DNA of 64,000 nt from Aspidiotus rigidus (Eukaryota > Arthropoda > Insecta > Hemiptera > Diaspididae). The translations under genes were made by a program, and so were the position numbers. Within the stretch, counting starts at the first letter, position 1, and each line of letters starts with the position of its first letter. The notes under the pieces are model-generated. The model had not been told where the DNA came from and ran no database searches. It worked only from the letters and a program-made list of their open reading frames with translations. Of this stretch, positions 52,175-63,926 are shown one piece after another. The stretch lies in contig JAVHKY010000071.1 of NCBI GenBank assembly GCA_035079385.1, positions 808,001 through 872,000 on the forward strand. The letters run 5' to 3'.

Positions 52175-52556
52175 AAAAAAAATTCCTACTCCTATAACTC
52201 TGATATGGTTTGTTAGATTTTCATCGAAGGTTGATATATTGTAATTTACACGTCTAAAAATGTAAATGTGAACTTTTGGTGTTGATACGATGTCTGGTTC
52301 GTGAGAAATCTCAAATTGAAGCGTGAACTAATTTGAGGAAATTTGCAAATATTCGAGCTCCTAATATTTTGTAGTACTAAACTTCAGGTAGTCGCTTTCG
52401 TCATCAAAAGCGAAGGGTAACCTTTGATTACGTAGATTGTCAGTGTAGTTGTAGTATAGTAGTTTTATTCATTTTTTGGGTTACCTGTTCACACAGGTGA
52501 AGATACGCTCCTTATGAATGAATTTTAAGGATGTGTTCGTTCGTATCCTTTGCCTA
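52175..52556 (+). repeat. Family B repeat copy 2, left part
   Basis: Matches 15985-16296 and 18222-18350 continuously, so it lacks the 1.9-kb element found in the other copy. It is interrupted at 52556 by a 135-bp inverted-repeat element. Confidence 0.7.
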
Positions 52557-52691
52557 CAGCCTGTTCCACGAGAGTTTGGTATTATAAACGATAGGCAACC
52601 CACGTCACTCACGCTTATTTTACGTTACGGAATGCGAATGGAATGCGGGTTCCCCGTGATTTATAATACCAAACTCTCGTGGAACAGACTG
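52557..52691. mobile_element. 135-bp TA-target MITE
   Basis: CAGCCTGTTCCACGAGAGTT at the left and its complement at the right are parts of 32-bp TIRs with one mismatch. TA borders both sides. The other family B copy has a single TA here (GCGCATAATC). The element is too small to encode anything. Confidence 0.8.
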
Positions 52692-52845
52692 TATAATCTT
52701 GTCATTTTTTTGAGTGATGAAATGGTTTTTTATATGTGTGAAAGATTTCCTCGTTCGAGTTGAGTTTCTCATGAATGTATGTTATGTAAGGATAAGCTAC
52801 AGTATTGGTGAGCAATCCTTTCCGTATAATCTTTCTTTCAATTTT
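52692..52845 (+). repeat. Family B repeat copy 2, right part
   Basis: Continues family B with GTTTCTCATGAATG and AGCAATCCTTT, matching 18420-18530. Confidence 0.65.
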
Positions 52846-52899
52846 TTTTCAAATAATGAGCTAATAAGAGCCTGTCATTAGGGAGTTATAATAAGCTTT

Positions 52900-53960
52900 G
52901 TGTTGTTATTGAGTGCAGATGTGGGAGAGGGAATGAGAGCATGAGAGAAGCATGAGATGAGGGATGAGGAGTGTATGTGAGTGTGTGTCTAGAGTGACTG
53001 AGTCTGTGGCTAACCCTCATTCATGCTCTGTGGCAACAACATGAGACTACGCAAGGTACACAACTTAGTTTTCAATAAGAGTTTAATTCCAATATCAAAT
53101 TCTTTTGAAATACTCCGGTTTAGGAGGGGGGTATAATAGCGCGTTGTTCTTGTTCCCATGCTTGCAAAATGGGGTGGAGCGGTTGCTATTGCATAACTCT
53201 TTTGCATTTTCATCCATAAGTGTGCGTTTTTAATTCTCTGAAAGATAACATTTTACCGACTTTTTCGGTTATTCTTTCATTGATTGCGATGAGAGCGTGA
53301 ATACAAATTATGATTGAATGAAGAGAAGAGCAGCTGGAAATAACATAGAATGATGCTTGGGAATTGGAGATGATCAAGAATTGATTATGAGTAGAGGGGC
53401 GAGAGATGGTTTGGATATATGTGAGCCTCATTGAGAGGACGATTTATAGAATAAGTTCGAAATGATTTCTTGTAGGCAGAGGTAAAAATTATTTCATTTT
53501 TCATTTTCATTTAGATTTCTTTTAAATTAACGAGTTACTAAGCGAGTGTCACAGAGCTATGAGCTCAGTGGTTTTGAAAAGTGTAGATGTGGAAAAAGGA
53601 ATTTAATCATTGGAAGAATTGAAAGATGTTGACGACAAATGGAGATTCGTCTAATACTGCTTCTATGTGATTGTGAGGGATGAATCAGGAGTTTGGGAGT
53701 GAAACTAATTTGGGATAGAAAAAGATATGTTGAATGAGGGGTGGGGGGTATCAGAATCGTAATGAGAGCATGAAAGAAGAATAAGGTAAGTGATGAGATG
53801 GGTGTGTGTGTGTGAGTCTAAAATAACCAACATTAAAAGATGCTTGAGAGTCGGAGATGATCAAGAATGAATTAGAGAGGCAAGAGATGGTGAGGGTGGG
53901 TGTATCTTATTGAGAAAACGATTCATTGAATAAATTGGAGTACTAGAGTTGAAGTTTAAG
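52900..53960 (-). repeat. Duplicated purine-rich segment, family E
   Basis: AATGAGAGCATGA(G/A)AGAAG, a GTGTGTGT-rich part and GGAGATGATCAAGAAT occur twice, at about 52930-53390 and 53760-53900. A third relative is at 63800-63910. On the minus strand the frames contain a similar 'VISSC-S' segment in two of the copies, perhaps a LINE 5' region. The identity is open. Confidence 0.35.
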
Positions 53961-54069
53961 CAAAAAAACTTGATTGTAGGTAGAGGTGAAAAGTCGTGTG
54001 CTGCTTATGCGGCTGCGGAAGCTTTTTTGCTTTTTGTTCTTGGTGACAGTTAATTAATTATTCAATTAT

Positions 54070-54630
54070 ATTTTCTATTCCTTTTGAAACCGAGTGCACT
54101 GCATTTTCTATAATGTAGACCGTTTTTGTTGTTTCATCCTTGAATAATTTATCTGGTGTATTGGTGCTAGTGTTTTGAATGTGTGGATGGTTTGGTCCCA
54201 GTACAGTGTCATATTTCTTTTCTCGCAAATATTTGATGGTTCATACTGGTAATATGGCTTTAGTCTGTCTTCTGTAGAGTGTGTTCTGACTATCATGGCG
54301 CTGTCGTGCTACGCTGTCGTGTCTAGCTTTGTTTTCCTCAGCCACTAAAGCTCAATATGCTCCTGTCAGGTGCTGTATGGTTTTGCTGTCTGCTCCACAC
54401 TTCTGGAATTTGTCGTTTTGTACCGTGGCGTGCTTGATAATGTACTTTGTATAGTTTCGCAATTAATAACTTTGTCCTGTATGGCCATGAAAAAGCCCTC
54501 TGTTTCAGGATAGAGGAACCCATCAGTAAGCCACAGTAGTGACGCTCTTCTATTCACTTCTTCTTTTGCCAGTTCTGCTGGGTATCTGCCGTGCATTGTT
54601 TTTTCCATCCATTGCTGTACCTGTCGATCT
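54070..54630 (-). pseudogene. LINE C-terminal fragment
   Basis: On the minus strand from about 54608: 'MHGRYPAELAKEEVNRRASL' and 'WLTDGFLYPETEGFFMAIQD', followed by decayed cysteine-containing sequence in shifting frames. This pattern (WL-G-L-ETEGF-AIQDQ, then a zinc-binding region and TIQH) occurs near the C-terminal end of some LINE polyproteins in animals. At least two frameshifts are present and no RT motif remains. Confidence 0.5.
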
Positions 54631-54859
54631 TCTCCGTCTCTCTTGTTTTCTATTTCCCGATCTTGTGAACTTCTTTTACAAACATAGTTGAAGGAACAAC
54701 TTTCATTCTCTTGTGGTATGTGGTAGAATCCAAATCTGTCATTGGTATTGATTGAAGAAAAGGAAATGATATATGTATTAGGGAAAGTGAAGTGAACCTC
54801 TCAAACGCATTAATAAGAAAGATCTGATTCCTTGAATCTTCATTGTACCCCATTAATTC

Positions 54860-56235
54860 AATAGAGTTGTGTGTGCCTATCTGACGTTTGCCCTTCTAAT
54901 TCGCACGCCAACTCGGAACTGTGTGCTTGAAACTAATAAGAACTAGGCTGCCTTGCAAGTAATGTTTAGCAAATGTACAGAATATTCAATGAGGAGAAAT
55001 GGAACAACAGCATATACGTAGTACTTTTGTATTGTTTTTCATGATTGTATGTACTGCACGTTCGCTGAAAAACAGTAAGGTATACTGTATTATAGGCTTC
55101 TTTCATACTATACCGGGCAACTGGCCCCGATAACTGGGTCGCTCTGAGCTTTTCACGAACGCACGGTTCTTGGCGGCTGCCTTGCTTGTTGTTCTATGGC
55201 AACACTGCCGCAGAAGGCATGAGCCTTATCCAAGAGATTATTTACATCGATCATCAGTTCCGTTGTACAACCCTTCAACAATACACGACGTTTTTGGTAT
55301 CTGTGATTTGTGTTTTGTCCTTTCATGCAAGCTCATAATTAAGTAGGTACCGCTACAGTTCTGTAACTTTTCTGTTATCTGATTGAGGACTTTTTCATCA
55401 TTTTGGCCCAAATTTGTTAGAAATTGCTGAGTTGTCGGTTTGCCGGTCGCCGTCTTGTGTGAACACATTCACTCAAACGACACTCAGCAGCCATCGCCGG
55501 TTCCACAACAGCCGGGTTTGCGTGTAAACGTGACGGTTGGATACGATATTATACTTTTAACCGCATCATGTCGATCACCTGACATCACCTGAAACAGGCC
55601 TAGGAGAAGTGAATCAGCCGAATATGGGATGCTTGAAACGTTAAATTGTATTCATCCATTTTGCTTGTTTTCCGTCATCAGCTCATCGGCGCAGCGGTAT
55701 CTTTTTTCTGTTTGTGAGTGATTAATGACACCTTTTTACTTGGACTATGTATCGAGATATTTTTATTAGTCATCATCATTCATCTAGTGGTATTATTATT
55801 CAGTTCGACGATTTGTTCCTGTGAGAGTAAACTTTTTCTTCAGAATTTGTGAAGAATTATTTACTAGGGTACTTTTTAGGTTCATGCTCGTTCTACGAGG
55901 CATGAACCACTTGCAATCGCTTTGTTTTTTGTTTTTTTTTTCAGTCTCACGATGTTGTTCGCCGACCTTTCGATTTCGATGTTCGATGTACAATGTACTC
56001 ACGATATACACTCGATTGTTTTATCGCAACGAGAAAACGAGAAAGTTGTTTTTGCGTTGGAATGTGAACGAGGTTGGTGGCCGTTTTTTCTTTCGCTTTG
56101 AAGTTTTGTGATTATTATTCTCGTGAAGTGCGTATTTCTGCACACGTATGTTCGCGTGTTCGTCATCTCATCTCACATTGTTCTTCCGTGATCGAGTAGC
56201 TGCAGTCTGCTGACGTCGTCTTATTAGGAATAAAC
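54860..56235. other. No gene recognised
   Basis: Moderately CpG-containing sequence from about 55440. The frame at 55821-56111 is rich in Phe and Arg and has no domain. It could be a promoter region, but nothing specific supports this. Confidence 0.4.
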
Positions 56236-56238
56236 TTA

Positions 56239-56501
56239 GACCATACAATAGATAGACCGAGCATAGCAATGAATCTTTGAACGGAGGACATGATAAGAAT
56301 ACACATAAGAAAATAAGAGGGACTGGACCTTGTTTACAAATTTGATGGGCGGCGCGGGTGTACGGTGTGTTTCACTGCTCCGCGCGTTCACCCGCGTTGC
56401 CTTCATTGAGGTCCAGTCCCCCTTATTTTCTTATCATGTCTTCCATTCAACGCGTTGTACACGCGTATATGGCCGATGCTCGGTCTATCTGTTGTATGGT
56501 C
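56239..56501. repeat. CG-rich foldback element, family C copy 2
   Basis: 26-bp TIRs with one mismatch (GACCATACAATAGATAGACC at the left) enclose a second inverted pair (AGAAAATAAGAGGGACTGGA / complement) and a CG-rich centre with CACCCGCGTTGCCTTC at 56389. The core matches the foldback at 12894-13135 almost base for base, while the outer TIRs differ. Confidence 0.7.
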
Positions 56502-56514
56502 CAAGGGAATAAAC

Positions 56515-56760
56515 GATAAACGAGTTAATGATAAACAAGATGAAAATAGAAATGTGAATCGAGTAAATAAGAATGTTAATAAAGGTGTATATGAAAATAC
56601 GATTGAACAGATGAATTGTGAACCTGATATTTGTGATAATATTGTGCTAATTGTAGCAAAGCTGGTAGAACTAGCGAACAAAAACGGCGTAATTATTTGA
56701 AGAACAGAGAGGAATTATGTTTAAAACGGCGTATAGTGAATACGTTATGAGATTAATCGT
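56515..56760 (+). pseudogene. Helitron-like N-terminal debris (plus copy)
   Basis: Across two frames it reads PDICDNIV followed by SEQKRRNYLKNREELCLKRR, a basic repeat resembling the N-terminal region of Helitron Rep/helicase proteins. A frameshift near 56655 separates the parts. About 90 bp (56622-56711) recur in inverted orientation at 56955-57045. Confidence 0.4.
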
Positions 56761-56929
56761 GAAACCATTTGCCCGAAAAAACGTAAATATTATGCCTACA
56801 ATATGCGATGTCCCTATCGGTGAGTATGATGAAATGATTCATCGGAAAGAAGTAGTTGATCGTGACTGTATTTCTATCAAAAATGCGAAATATTATAGGT
56901 AGTGAGAATCGACTAAGGATTCTTTTACA

Positions 56930-57047
56930 ACGTTATCTCATACCTAACGTATTCGCTCTGTTCTTCAAATAATTACGTCGTTTTCGTTCGCTAGTTCTAT
57001 CATCTTTACTACAATTAGACACAATATTATCACAAATATCAGGGTCC
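56930..57047 (-). pseudogene. Helitron-like N-terminal debris (minus copy)
   Basis: On the minus strand: DPDICDNIVSNCSKDDRTSE followed by RKRRNYLKNRANTLG, without the frameshift seen in the plus copy. The two copies therefore came from the same kind of element inserted or rearranged in opposite directions. Confidence 0.4.
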
Positions 57048-57068
57048 TACTACAATGTGTGGTAGCCT

Positions 57069-57320
57069 AGTTCAACTATTAGTAGCAATGAAAGTGATGA
57101 AATTTCAAGTTCAGGTGTAGATAGTAATGATAGTGATGGAAAATTTATTGAAAAACAGGATGTTGTAGATAAGTGTCGTGATGATGAAACTGTATTGTTG
57201 TTTAACAAAGGTATTAATTTTGCTTCTGGTGAAAATATAACTCCTTGTTCATCTCTTTATGATCCTCATGCTGAAGCGCGTACATTCATCAAAAGTTATG
57301 CTGGTACGTTGTTCTCGTGA
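57069..57320 (+). pseudogene. Helitron-like helicase-N-type fragment
   Basis: An 83-codon open stretch with a Ser/Asp-rich lead and then KGINFASGENITPCSSLYDP and HAEARTFIKSYAG. It parallels the 'APGEGxxPxSxLxDxHAEExxFPxIYxG' pattern of the Helitron helicase-like region, although several of those positions have changed. It stops at TGA 57318. No Rep or helicase motifs follow. Confidence 0.45.
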
Positions 57321-58172
57321 AATGCGTACTTCCCTATTACCTAGCCTATTATTATCAAGCAGAATAGAGTTGATAAGTTGGCTGAAAGCTGAACGTCTGA
57401 AGCCAAAGTCACATAATTTTGGGAAACAAGCTGAAATTTGTTTTACTTATTCGCACAGTACAATGCTTATTCATAAAAAGACATGAGCAAGTGACTGTTC
57501 AGTTGTTCTGTGAGTGGAAATTATGTGGACATCCCTGTAGTACAAAGGTTTATTGACGTAGGTCAATTCATATAATCATAACAATCAGAGAGAAATAGTC
57601 TTCCTTCGTCGTCCAAAAGATACAGTTTGCCTGATCGTAAGTTTTGATGTACGTCAATTCAATTTAGTATGGCACTAACAAGAACGCAAAAAATAATTCA
57701 ATCAACAGAGTGCATGAACCTCTTCCGGCCTGTCGCGGGCCGCTTGTTTTTTTGAAGATCGGCAAAATGAGGTGTTGGAAAAATCCGATTCGTCTATACT
57801 GTACATACCTACACCTATGTATACATAACCTTGCAGCGTCCAATGTCCAATCACTACGAGTAGCGAGTGGCGTACTTACTCATTTGATCGAGCAGCATTC
57901 GTGTGTATTTATAGGTACACAAGTCATGCACTGTACATTACTTTCCAGATATCCCACAGCGCAGCGAGGGTTCGTCCGCTCCTTCGCTTGAAACATACCT
58001 ATGAAGAGAATTTTATGTAATATTTGTACGTCGTACCTGTTCGAAACTTGAAAATACGAGCGAACTCGCCTCTTCAAACTCGATAGTCCTACACTCTTGA
58101 ATGTACTCGGTATTTCTCGCCGGCAGTCTCCTATTTTGTTGTGTTGTTGCCAAACCTGTAGTACTCGTAGGT

Positions 58173-58304
58173 CTGCCATACATAATAGAATGGACGTATC
58201 TGCACATCGACGATCAGCAAAATAGGGTATTGTTACCGAGGTTGAAGGATCCTTTTCCGCAGATCATGAATATGCAGATACGTCCAATCTATTCTGTACG
58301 GCAG
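58173..58304. repeat. Hairpin with GGACGTATCTGCA arms
   Basis: CTGCCATACATAATAGAATG plus GACGTATCTGCACAT pairs with ATGCAGATACGTCCAATCTA plus TTCTGTACGGCAG across a 64-bp spacer. A compact MITE-like foldback. Confidence 0.55.
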
Positions 58305-58429
58305 AGGTGTAGACAGTGGGTTTGAAAAGCACACCTTACTCCTCACTGCACCGTACTGTGCGATGCGCGTTGATTTGTTTCGGTAAAGATTTTGCGCACG
58401 TATGACGTGATTCGGAACGCCGCTACTTC

Positions 58430-58741
58430 TTTTCTTCTTTCTTCTTCCTCTTCTTCTTCTTCAACACTCTGGTATTTCCTAGTTCGCGTGCTCGATCTTC
58501 AAGAAAATCAATTTGTTTAGCATTGTCGCTAGAGACTATAATATCGATATTCGTACCTATGTACTTGTATGAATGATAGATATGTTCGTGTATAATTTTA
58601 TGTGTATGACTCTTTCGCACCACTTTTGTGCTTCTTACCGGCGAAATAGTAGATTACGGAACAAGAGAGAAAAATCAAATTTAGTAATTGCACATTGGCT
58701 CTTCGCTTGGTCTTTTTTTCTTTCTTTCTTTCTTTCTTTCT
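58430..58741 (+). repeat. CTT-rich tract and (CTTT)n microsatellite
   Basis: CTTCTTTT/CTTCTT-rich sequence at 58430-58466 and a (TTTC)n run at 58710-58741. Confidence 0.8.
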
Positions 58742-58759
58742 TAGACGTTTGGAAATAGA

Positions 58760-61525
58760 CAGCTGCGAATCGTTTTGTACTAAAAAGCAGGCCAGTTATT
58801 ACCGTGACTCAAAAAGAAATTATTTTGGTCGAGAGTAAATTTAACATTAACAAATGCATACACACTCGCACCTTCGAGGATTATATAAACCTTTGGTTGC
58901 AAGTCCTAAGTAACCTCTAAAGTCTACTGATATTAGTGAAAATATAGTATAATATACATTTAGTGTACGAGTATAGCGATGTTGTATTTCTCACTTTCGC
59001 TGCTCGTACTATAAGATAGTTTTTAAATTAATAAAATTTTTAAATTACGACTCCAGTAACCTTTGCGCTTTGTGAATTTTGTCATAGACGAGAAACAAGC
59101 AAGAGTAGCAGTGGCGTAGATTAGGGGGGGGGGATGTATATCCCTCGTTACAATTTTTTATTGTTTTTTAACTGTCATCTTTGCCCACTTTTCTACTTGA
59201 ATAAAACAATGATGATACTAAAAAATTTTCTCGTATAACCAAAACCAGCACCCGACTGCTGGTCGGCTGGAACAGGTTCTTGCTAAGCTTCTTGACTTTC
59301 TGCCTCGACTCAGCGTTTGACTTCCAAGTTTTAGCTCTTATTCTATAGTATATACCTTTAAGCTTTCAACTTGTCATCCTTCTCTAATTTCTACACTTTA
59401 ATACATGTTATTCTTCAGCTTTTAGCTTGATATCTTTAGTTTCTCCCATTGAAATTCTGTTATTTGGCTTGCAATGTTGAGATTTATTTCTGAGTTTCTG
59501 CTTTCAGTTTTTTCCCCACAACATCTCTGGCTTTACGCTTTATGCGTTCTGAAGTTTCGTTTTCATTTCTTTTATAATACTCATCTCCCTTCGCAAAAAT
59601 TTTCATCCATTTTGTACAAGTAAACAAACATTCAACAATTTCTTAACTTATTATATTAAAATAGTAATACCGAATTATTCTCGATCTTGATGCGAGTTCC
59701 AGTCCCCGCTAAGTGTAGGTAATGAGTAACTTGAAACAAACACCCGCAATAACCATGGTACCTAATACTCACTTTTCTTCTCGACAGTTTATTCAGTTTG
59801 GTCTCAATTTCATCAACTCACTTTTTCCACACATATCTGTACTTACTCCTTTTTGATCATTTAATATTGTCGCATTCTACTCCACACTTCTATTCCTTGT
59901 TTTCCTCGAATATTCACATTCTCATATCATTCTTGCTTTTTTTCTTCAAATAACATAACGCATGAAATTGTGTTATGATGCAACCTACTTCATAGTATTC
60001 CAGGCTCTCAAACTTACTCAAACTACTTATGCTACGCGATAAAACATTTCTTTGACAAATTGGATGGCGTATAACACAGACCACTACATAGGATTTATAA
60101 AGCATTAAAACCTCAACGATTTGCGAGACGTATAGGTAGTGGAAAGAAAATAACGATCAGTAAAGCAAGATTGAAACAGATACAATATCTTAGTTCAATA
60201 TTGATTTCATGTTCAAGTATTGAGATACTACCCTATGAAATCATTCATTCTTTTTTCTCCAATACTCTACTTATATTATTCATATTTTCATATTTCCCCG
60301 ACCGATTGCCACAATGTCAATTTATCTCTTATCACTTGAATTCTATTCCGAAAAAGCGAACACTCAACGTATGTAATCAAACTGATACCTCTCTATGAAG
60401 AGTCGACAGAAATGTGAACAACGAATGTAATTAATAGGACGGTAATCGTGAATAAAATAATCCGCAGTACGAAATAGGAAGAACGCAGACTGTGATCATA
60501 TTGATCAACGTTTCCAAAATTGATTAATAACTTATAAGCGGCAAAGCTTTTAAGCAAACAAATTACAAAGTACGCAGCAGTACAGTACAAGCACACTCAT
60601 TCGCAATCTTAGATTCCTTAGATACGCCATCAGATATACATTCAACGCTCTCAAGGGAACGGCCCCCGAACTAAAAAAAAGGTGGGAAAAAAACCATTGC
60701 ACTAACAATGAAGATCATGTTTTATGGCTCTTATATTTTATAAGTCACCTTGAAATATTTTAGTCCAGGCTTCCACTAGGTCAAGTGCACGTGAGATATT
60801 ACTTTACTTTTGCCCTTACTTTCATTGAACCATACGCCTTTTGTGACGCTTCTGAGAAAGCCTATGGAGCAGTTATCTGCATTCGTTGGGTTCACTCGCT
60901 CCTCTCGTTCGCCCCCTTTCTTGGTTTAGCATAAGTCTGATACGAAATATTTTGGCTATCGGCTTTCATGGGGCTTCACACGCTTCGCTCGTTCATCCCC
61001 TTTCTTCGTTTAGCATAAGTCCCATACGAAATATTTGTAAGCAGCGTTAGCTTCTTCTCGTTATCTCGTTACGTACAGGTAGTATATCTCGTCTATCTCG
61101 ACGGATCGGTCATACCCTCGTCGTAGCGCGTTGCAGCTTCTGCTTTTAATACTGTTCACTCGCTTATCGAGTATACACGCTTATTCTTTCGCATTTTTTT
61201 TCATTTCTTTATTGTTTAAATCTCGTAGGTACTTCGCGCATGTTTATACTCTTTCTCGTGTAACAATGTTCATTTGTTTTCGATTCGTTAGTTTCTAACG
61301 CATCGATTCAATAAAGCTGTTTTTCTCAAAGACTCCAGATTTTCTCGTCTTATATATTTATCCACTAATTCGAAGAAAAAAGGGTCGTGCAAGAGTTAAC
61401 TCGTATATTTCTAAATCATCCACGAGGTATAAGCACGCAGATGCAAGCGCACGGGCTACCAATTTGTCCTTGGGGGAACAAGGGTGGTACATAGGTTTGT
61501 CCAGTAATTTCTGCTCCGACCTAAT
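58760..61525. other. No gene recognised
   Basis: AT-rich sequence. A direct duplication of about 55 bp containing CCCCTTTCTT and GTTTAGCATAAGTC lies at 60900-61035. No coding motif, TIR pair or RNA gene was recognised. Confidence 0.45.
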
Positions 61526-61619
61526 ATAAGCTCAGTATATAATGTCAAATAGTATAGCTTAGCTAGTAGACTATAATACGATCAAATGTTTTGCCTTGAC
61601 TTGTATGTATTGTCATTGC

Positions 61620-61810
61620 ACATGAGGGTGTAGGCCTAGTATACTGTATAGTAAGCCTAGTATAATGAAGGCTAAAAACTATAGAAGTAGTATAAGCAGA
61701 GGGAGGGGGGAAGTAAGAGCATAGGTCTAGTATACTGTAAATAAGTCTTGTTAGTGTAGGCCTGTCTGTATATAAGTCAAGAATAATAAAGGTAGTATAC
61801 AAAAAGAGGC
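61620..61810. repeat. GCCTAGTATA-type degenerate repeat
   Basis: GGCCTAGTATA, AGCCTAGTATAATG, GGTCTAGTATACTG and similar words recur. The same words occur inside family A copies (for example 62340-62380), so this may be an expanded or detached part of that family. Confidence 0.4.
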
Positions 61811-62224
61811 TAGATGGACTTACGAACGCAAATTTCCGAATTAGGGTGGGAGGGTCAGAGCAGAAATTCTTCTGTCAAGGTCATGGTTGTGCGGACGGAC
61901 GTACGGATACAAATTTTGGCATTAGGGTGGGTGGGGGGGGGGTCAGGTCAGCGCTATGACATGAAACATGTCAAAAGAAAATATTCTCCCGCTTAAAAAC
62001 CGCAAAAATATCACCTTCCCCATTTGGGAAATTGTATGTGTATACGCCACGTTACTGAAGAGTAGTTTCCAAAATCAGCAGTACTCGCTAGTTAACTGAT
62101 AGGCTAAAAATATTGATAAGAAACTAGAACTACTTACATAGGCTTGCTCTGTTTAAGGTATTATGAATAATATTATGATGATAGGTCATCTACAATATTC
62201 TGCATTAGAAAGATAAAAAACCAC

Positions 62225-62524
62225 GGCTTCCTTAACGAAGTTAAACGAGGAACGCAGGGAACCTGTTTTATGAGTCAAATGGGATTTGGTGTTGAAAATT
62301 CAAGGAAGCCTAGACCTAGATAAAGCTAGTGTAAAGAAGGCCTAGACCTATCATAAGCCTAGTATAATATAGTTTGAGAGTCTAAATTTTCTCGAATTCT
62401 TTTTCCAAGTCCCCCACCTATCATATATAGCTCGAGAGTCGAAATTTTTCTAAGTTTTTTGCCGGACGGTGGACGGCGCACGGCAAATTTCTCAAAAAGC
62501 CCCCCATAAAACAGGTTCCCTGTT
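62225..62524 (-). repeat. Family A repeat, near-complete copy
   Basis: On the minus strand it runs from TAACAGGGAACCTGTTTTATG through GCCGTGCGCCGTCCACCGTC, one or two ACTTAGAAAAATTTCGACTC units and a CTAGGTCTAGG stretch to CATAAAACAGGTTCCCTGCG and CGTTAAGGAAGCC. It has fewer tandem units than the copy at 21 kb. Confidence 0.8.
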
Positions 62525-63600
62525 AAAAATGTATACACGTTTCAAAGATAGTCCGGGAATTATACATGAAATACGAGTAATAGTGCTTAAAACTATCGTG
62601 ATCAAAGATTTGATCACGATGGTCAGGTTAAAATCACAGAGCTCTCTCTCAACTGCATTATACACTATCAAAACGAAGCATATGTACCTCAAAATTAGTC
62701 TGTAGAAATAAGATGAACTGTAAAATAAGGAGCATTATTTAAAATTGTAGCTCAAATAACTTTATTGATAGAGAATCATATTTCTTAAAAGAAAAAAGGA
62801 TAAAGAACCAATAACAGATAAGCATGTTTGTGACCCAAGGATCTCGACTTTTGATTCTCAGGCAAGCTCATGGTAGTCGTTCTTGATTTTTCCGAGTCAA
62901 CAAACCATAGAAACGATGGCCCACACTCTAACATTATATTGCCAATAAATTTGGCCTTAATTTGACCCAAATTTGGGTCCTCATCTTTGCTGTATGTGAT
63001 CCCAATATCTCAAGTAGAGTTTGAAGATCCAATTCTGTACAAGAAAGAAGAAAAAAAAAATACAACCTTCCGTTTTACCTCAAAACAGAAATTAAATGAG
63101 TTTTGCAATCCATCTTGGATTTGGACCATAAGGAGGCAAAATTCAACTTGGCAACCATGAAATTCGGATTCAGCGAGTGTTTTATCCTCATAGCAGGTAG
63201 TTGCACAAATGTCTCGAGAAATAATGTTGGAATGAAAAAATTAGCCATTTTCATGATTTGTCTATCAGTCTAGAAGTTGTGACTATCACAATAAATAATA
63301 AAATAAGATTTTGAATTTAGGAAGTTATGACGATCTCCTTGAGTGATAATAGAAGGTAATTTCCATTATAAAGATTTTTTGAAGTATTCCAAGTAAAGTG
63401 AAAATACCATTATTTTACAATCAAATCAGCTTCACATTGGTCAATTCCACCTGAGCAATTACGTGAATTGAGCGTAACATATACATAATTGATAGTGGTT
63501 CATTGTTGATTTGAGGTGTCTCAGGAGACGGAAATATTATTTTCAATTGAGAGTGGCTTTTTTGAGTGACATTTGAGGATAGACTAACGAGTGAACCAGG
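62525..63600. other. No gene recognised
   Basis: AT-rich. GTGATCAAAG / TTTGATCAC at about 62598-62620 forms a tiny hairpin. No coding motif. Confidence 0.45.
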
Positions 63601-63623
63601 CTATATTTTTTTTACCGACTTTT

Positions 63624-63926
63624 CTAGCTAGAAAATTGAGGTATTTTGTTGATACGTTTGGAAATGTTGGAGCGTGAGGGAAGGAATGAGGGGTTGACTG
63701 GTGGGTGATTGGTTGCTTCTTTGGCTTTGACGTTGATTGTTTTAGTTTTTCGGGATCTCCTTGTAGCTGGATTTCCAGATGAAGAATCTTGGGATGGCGT
63801 TTGTATAGAAAATTGTGATATGATAGCGTGATTAAAATTTATGAGTGCACAAGAGGAATAGCAGCTGGAGATAACATTAGGAGATGCCAGGAATCGGAGG
63901 GGGTAAAGAATTGAGAGACTCAACAT
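63624..63926 (-). repeat. Family E-related segment with open frame
   Basis: The minus-strand frame of 100 codons has a Ser/Thr/basic stretch (NPATRRSRKTKTINVKAKE) and an N-terminal part resembling the family E copies at 53.3 kb. It could be the 5' part of a LINE ORF1, but no zinc knuckle is visible. Function unknown. Confidence 0.3.

Noticed and set aside
51901..52176. Several overlapping open frames with Ile-Tyr repeats
   Set aside because: They are translations of the (TA)n tract.
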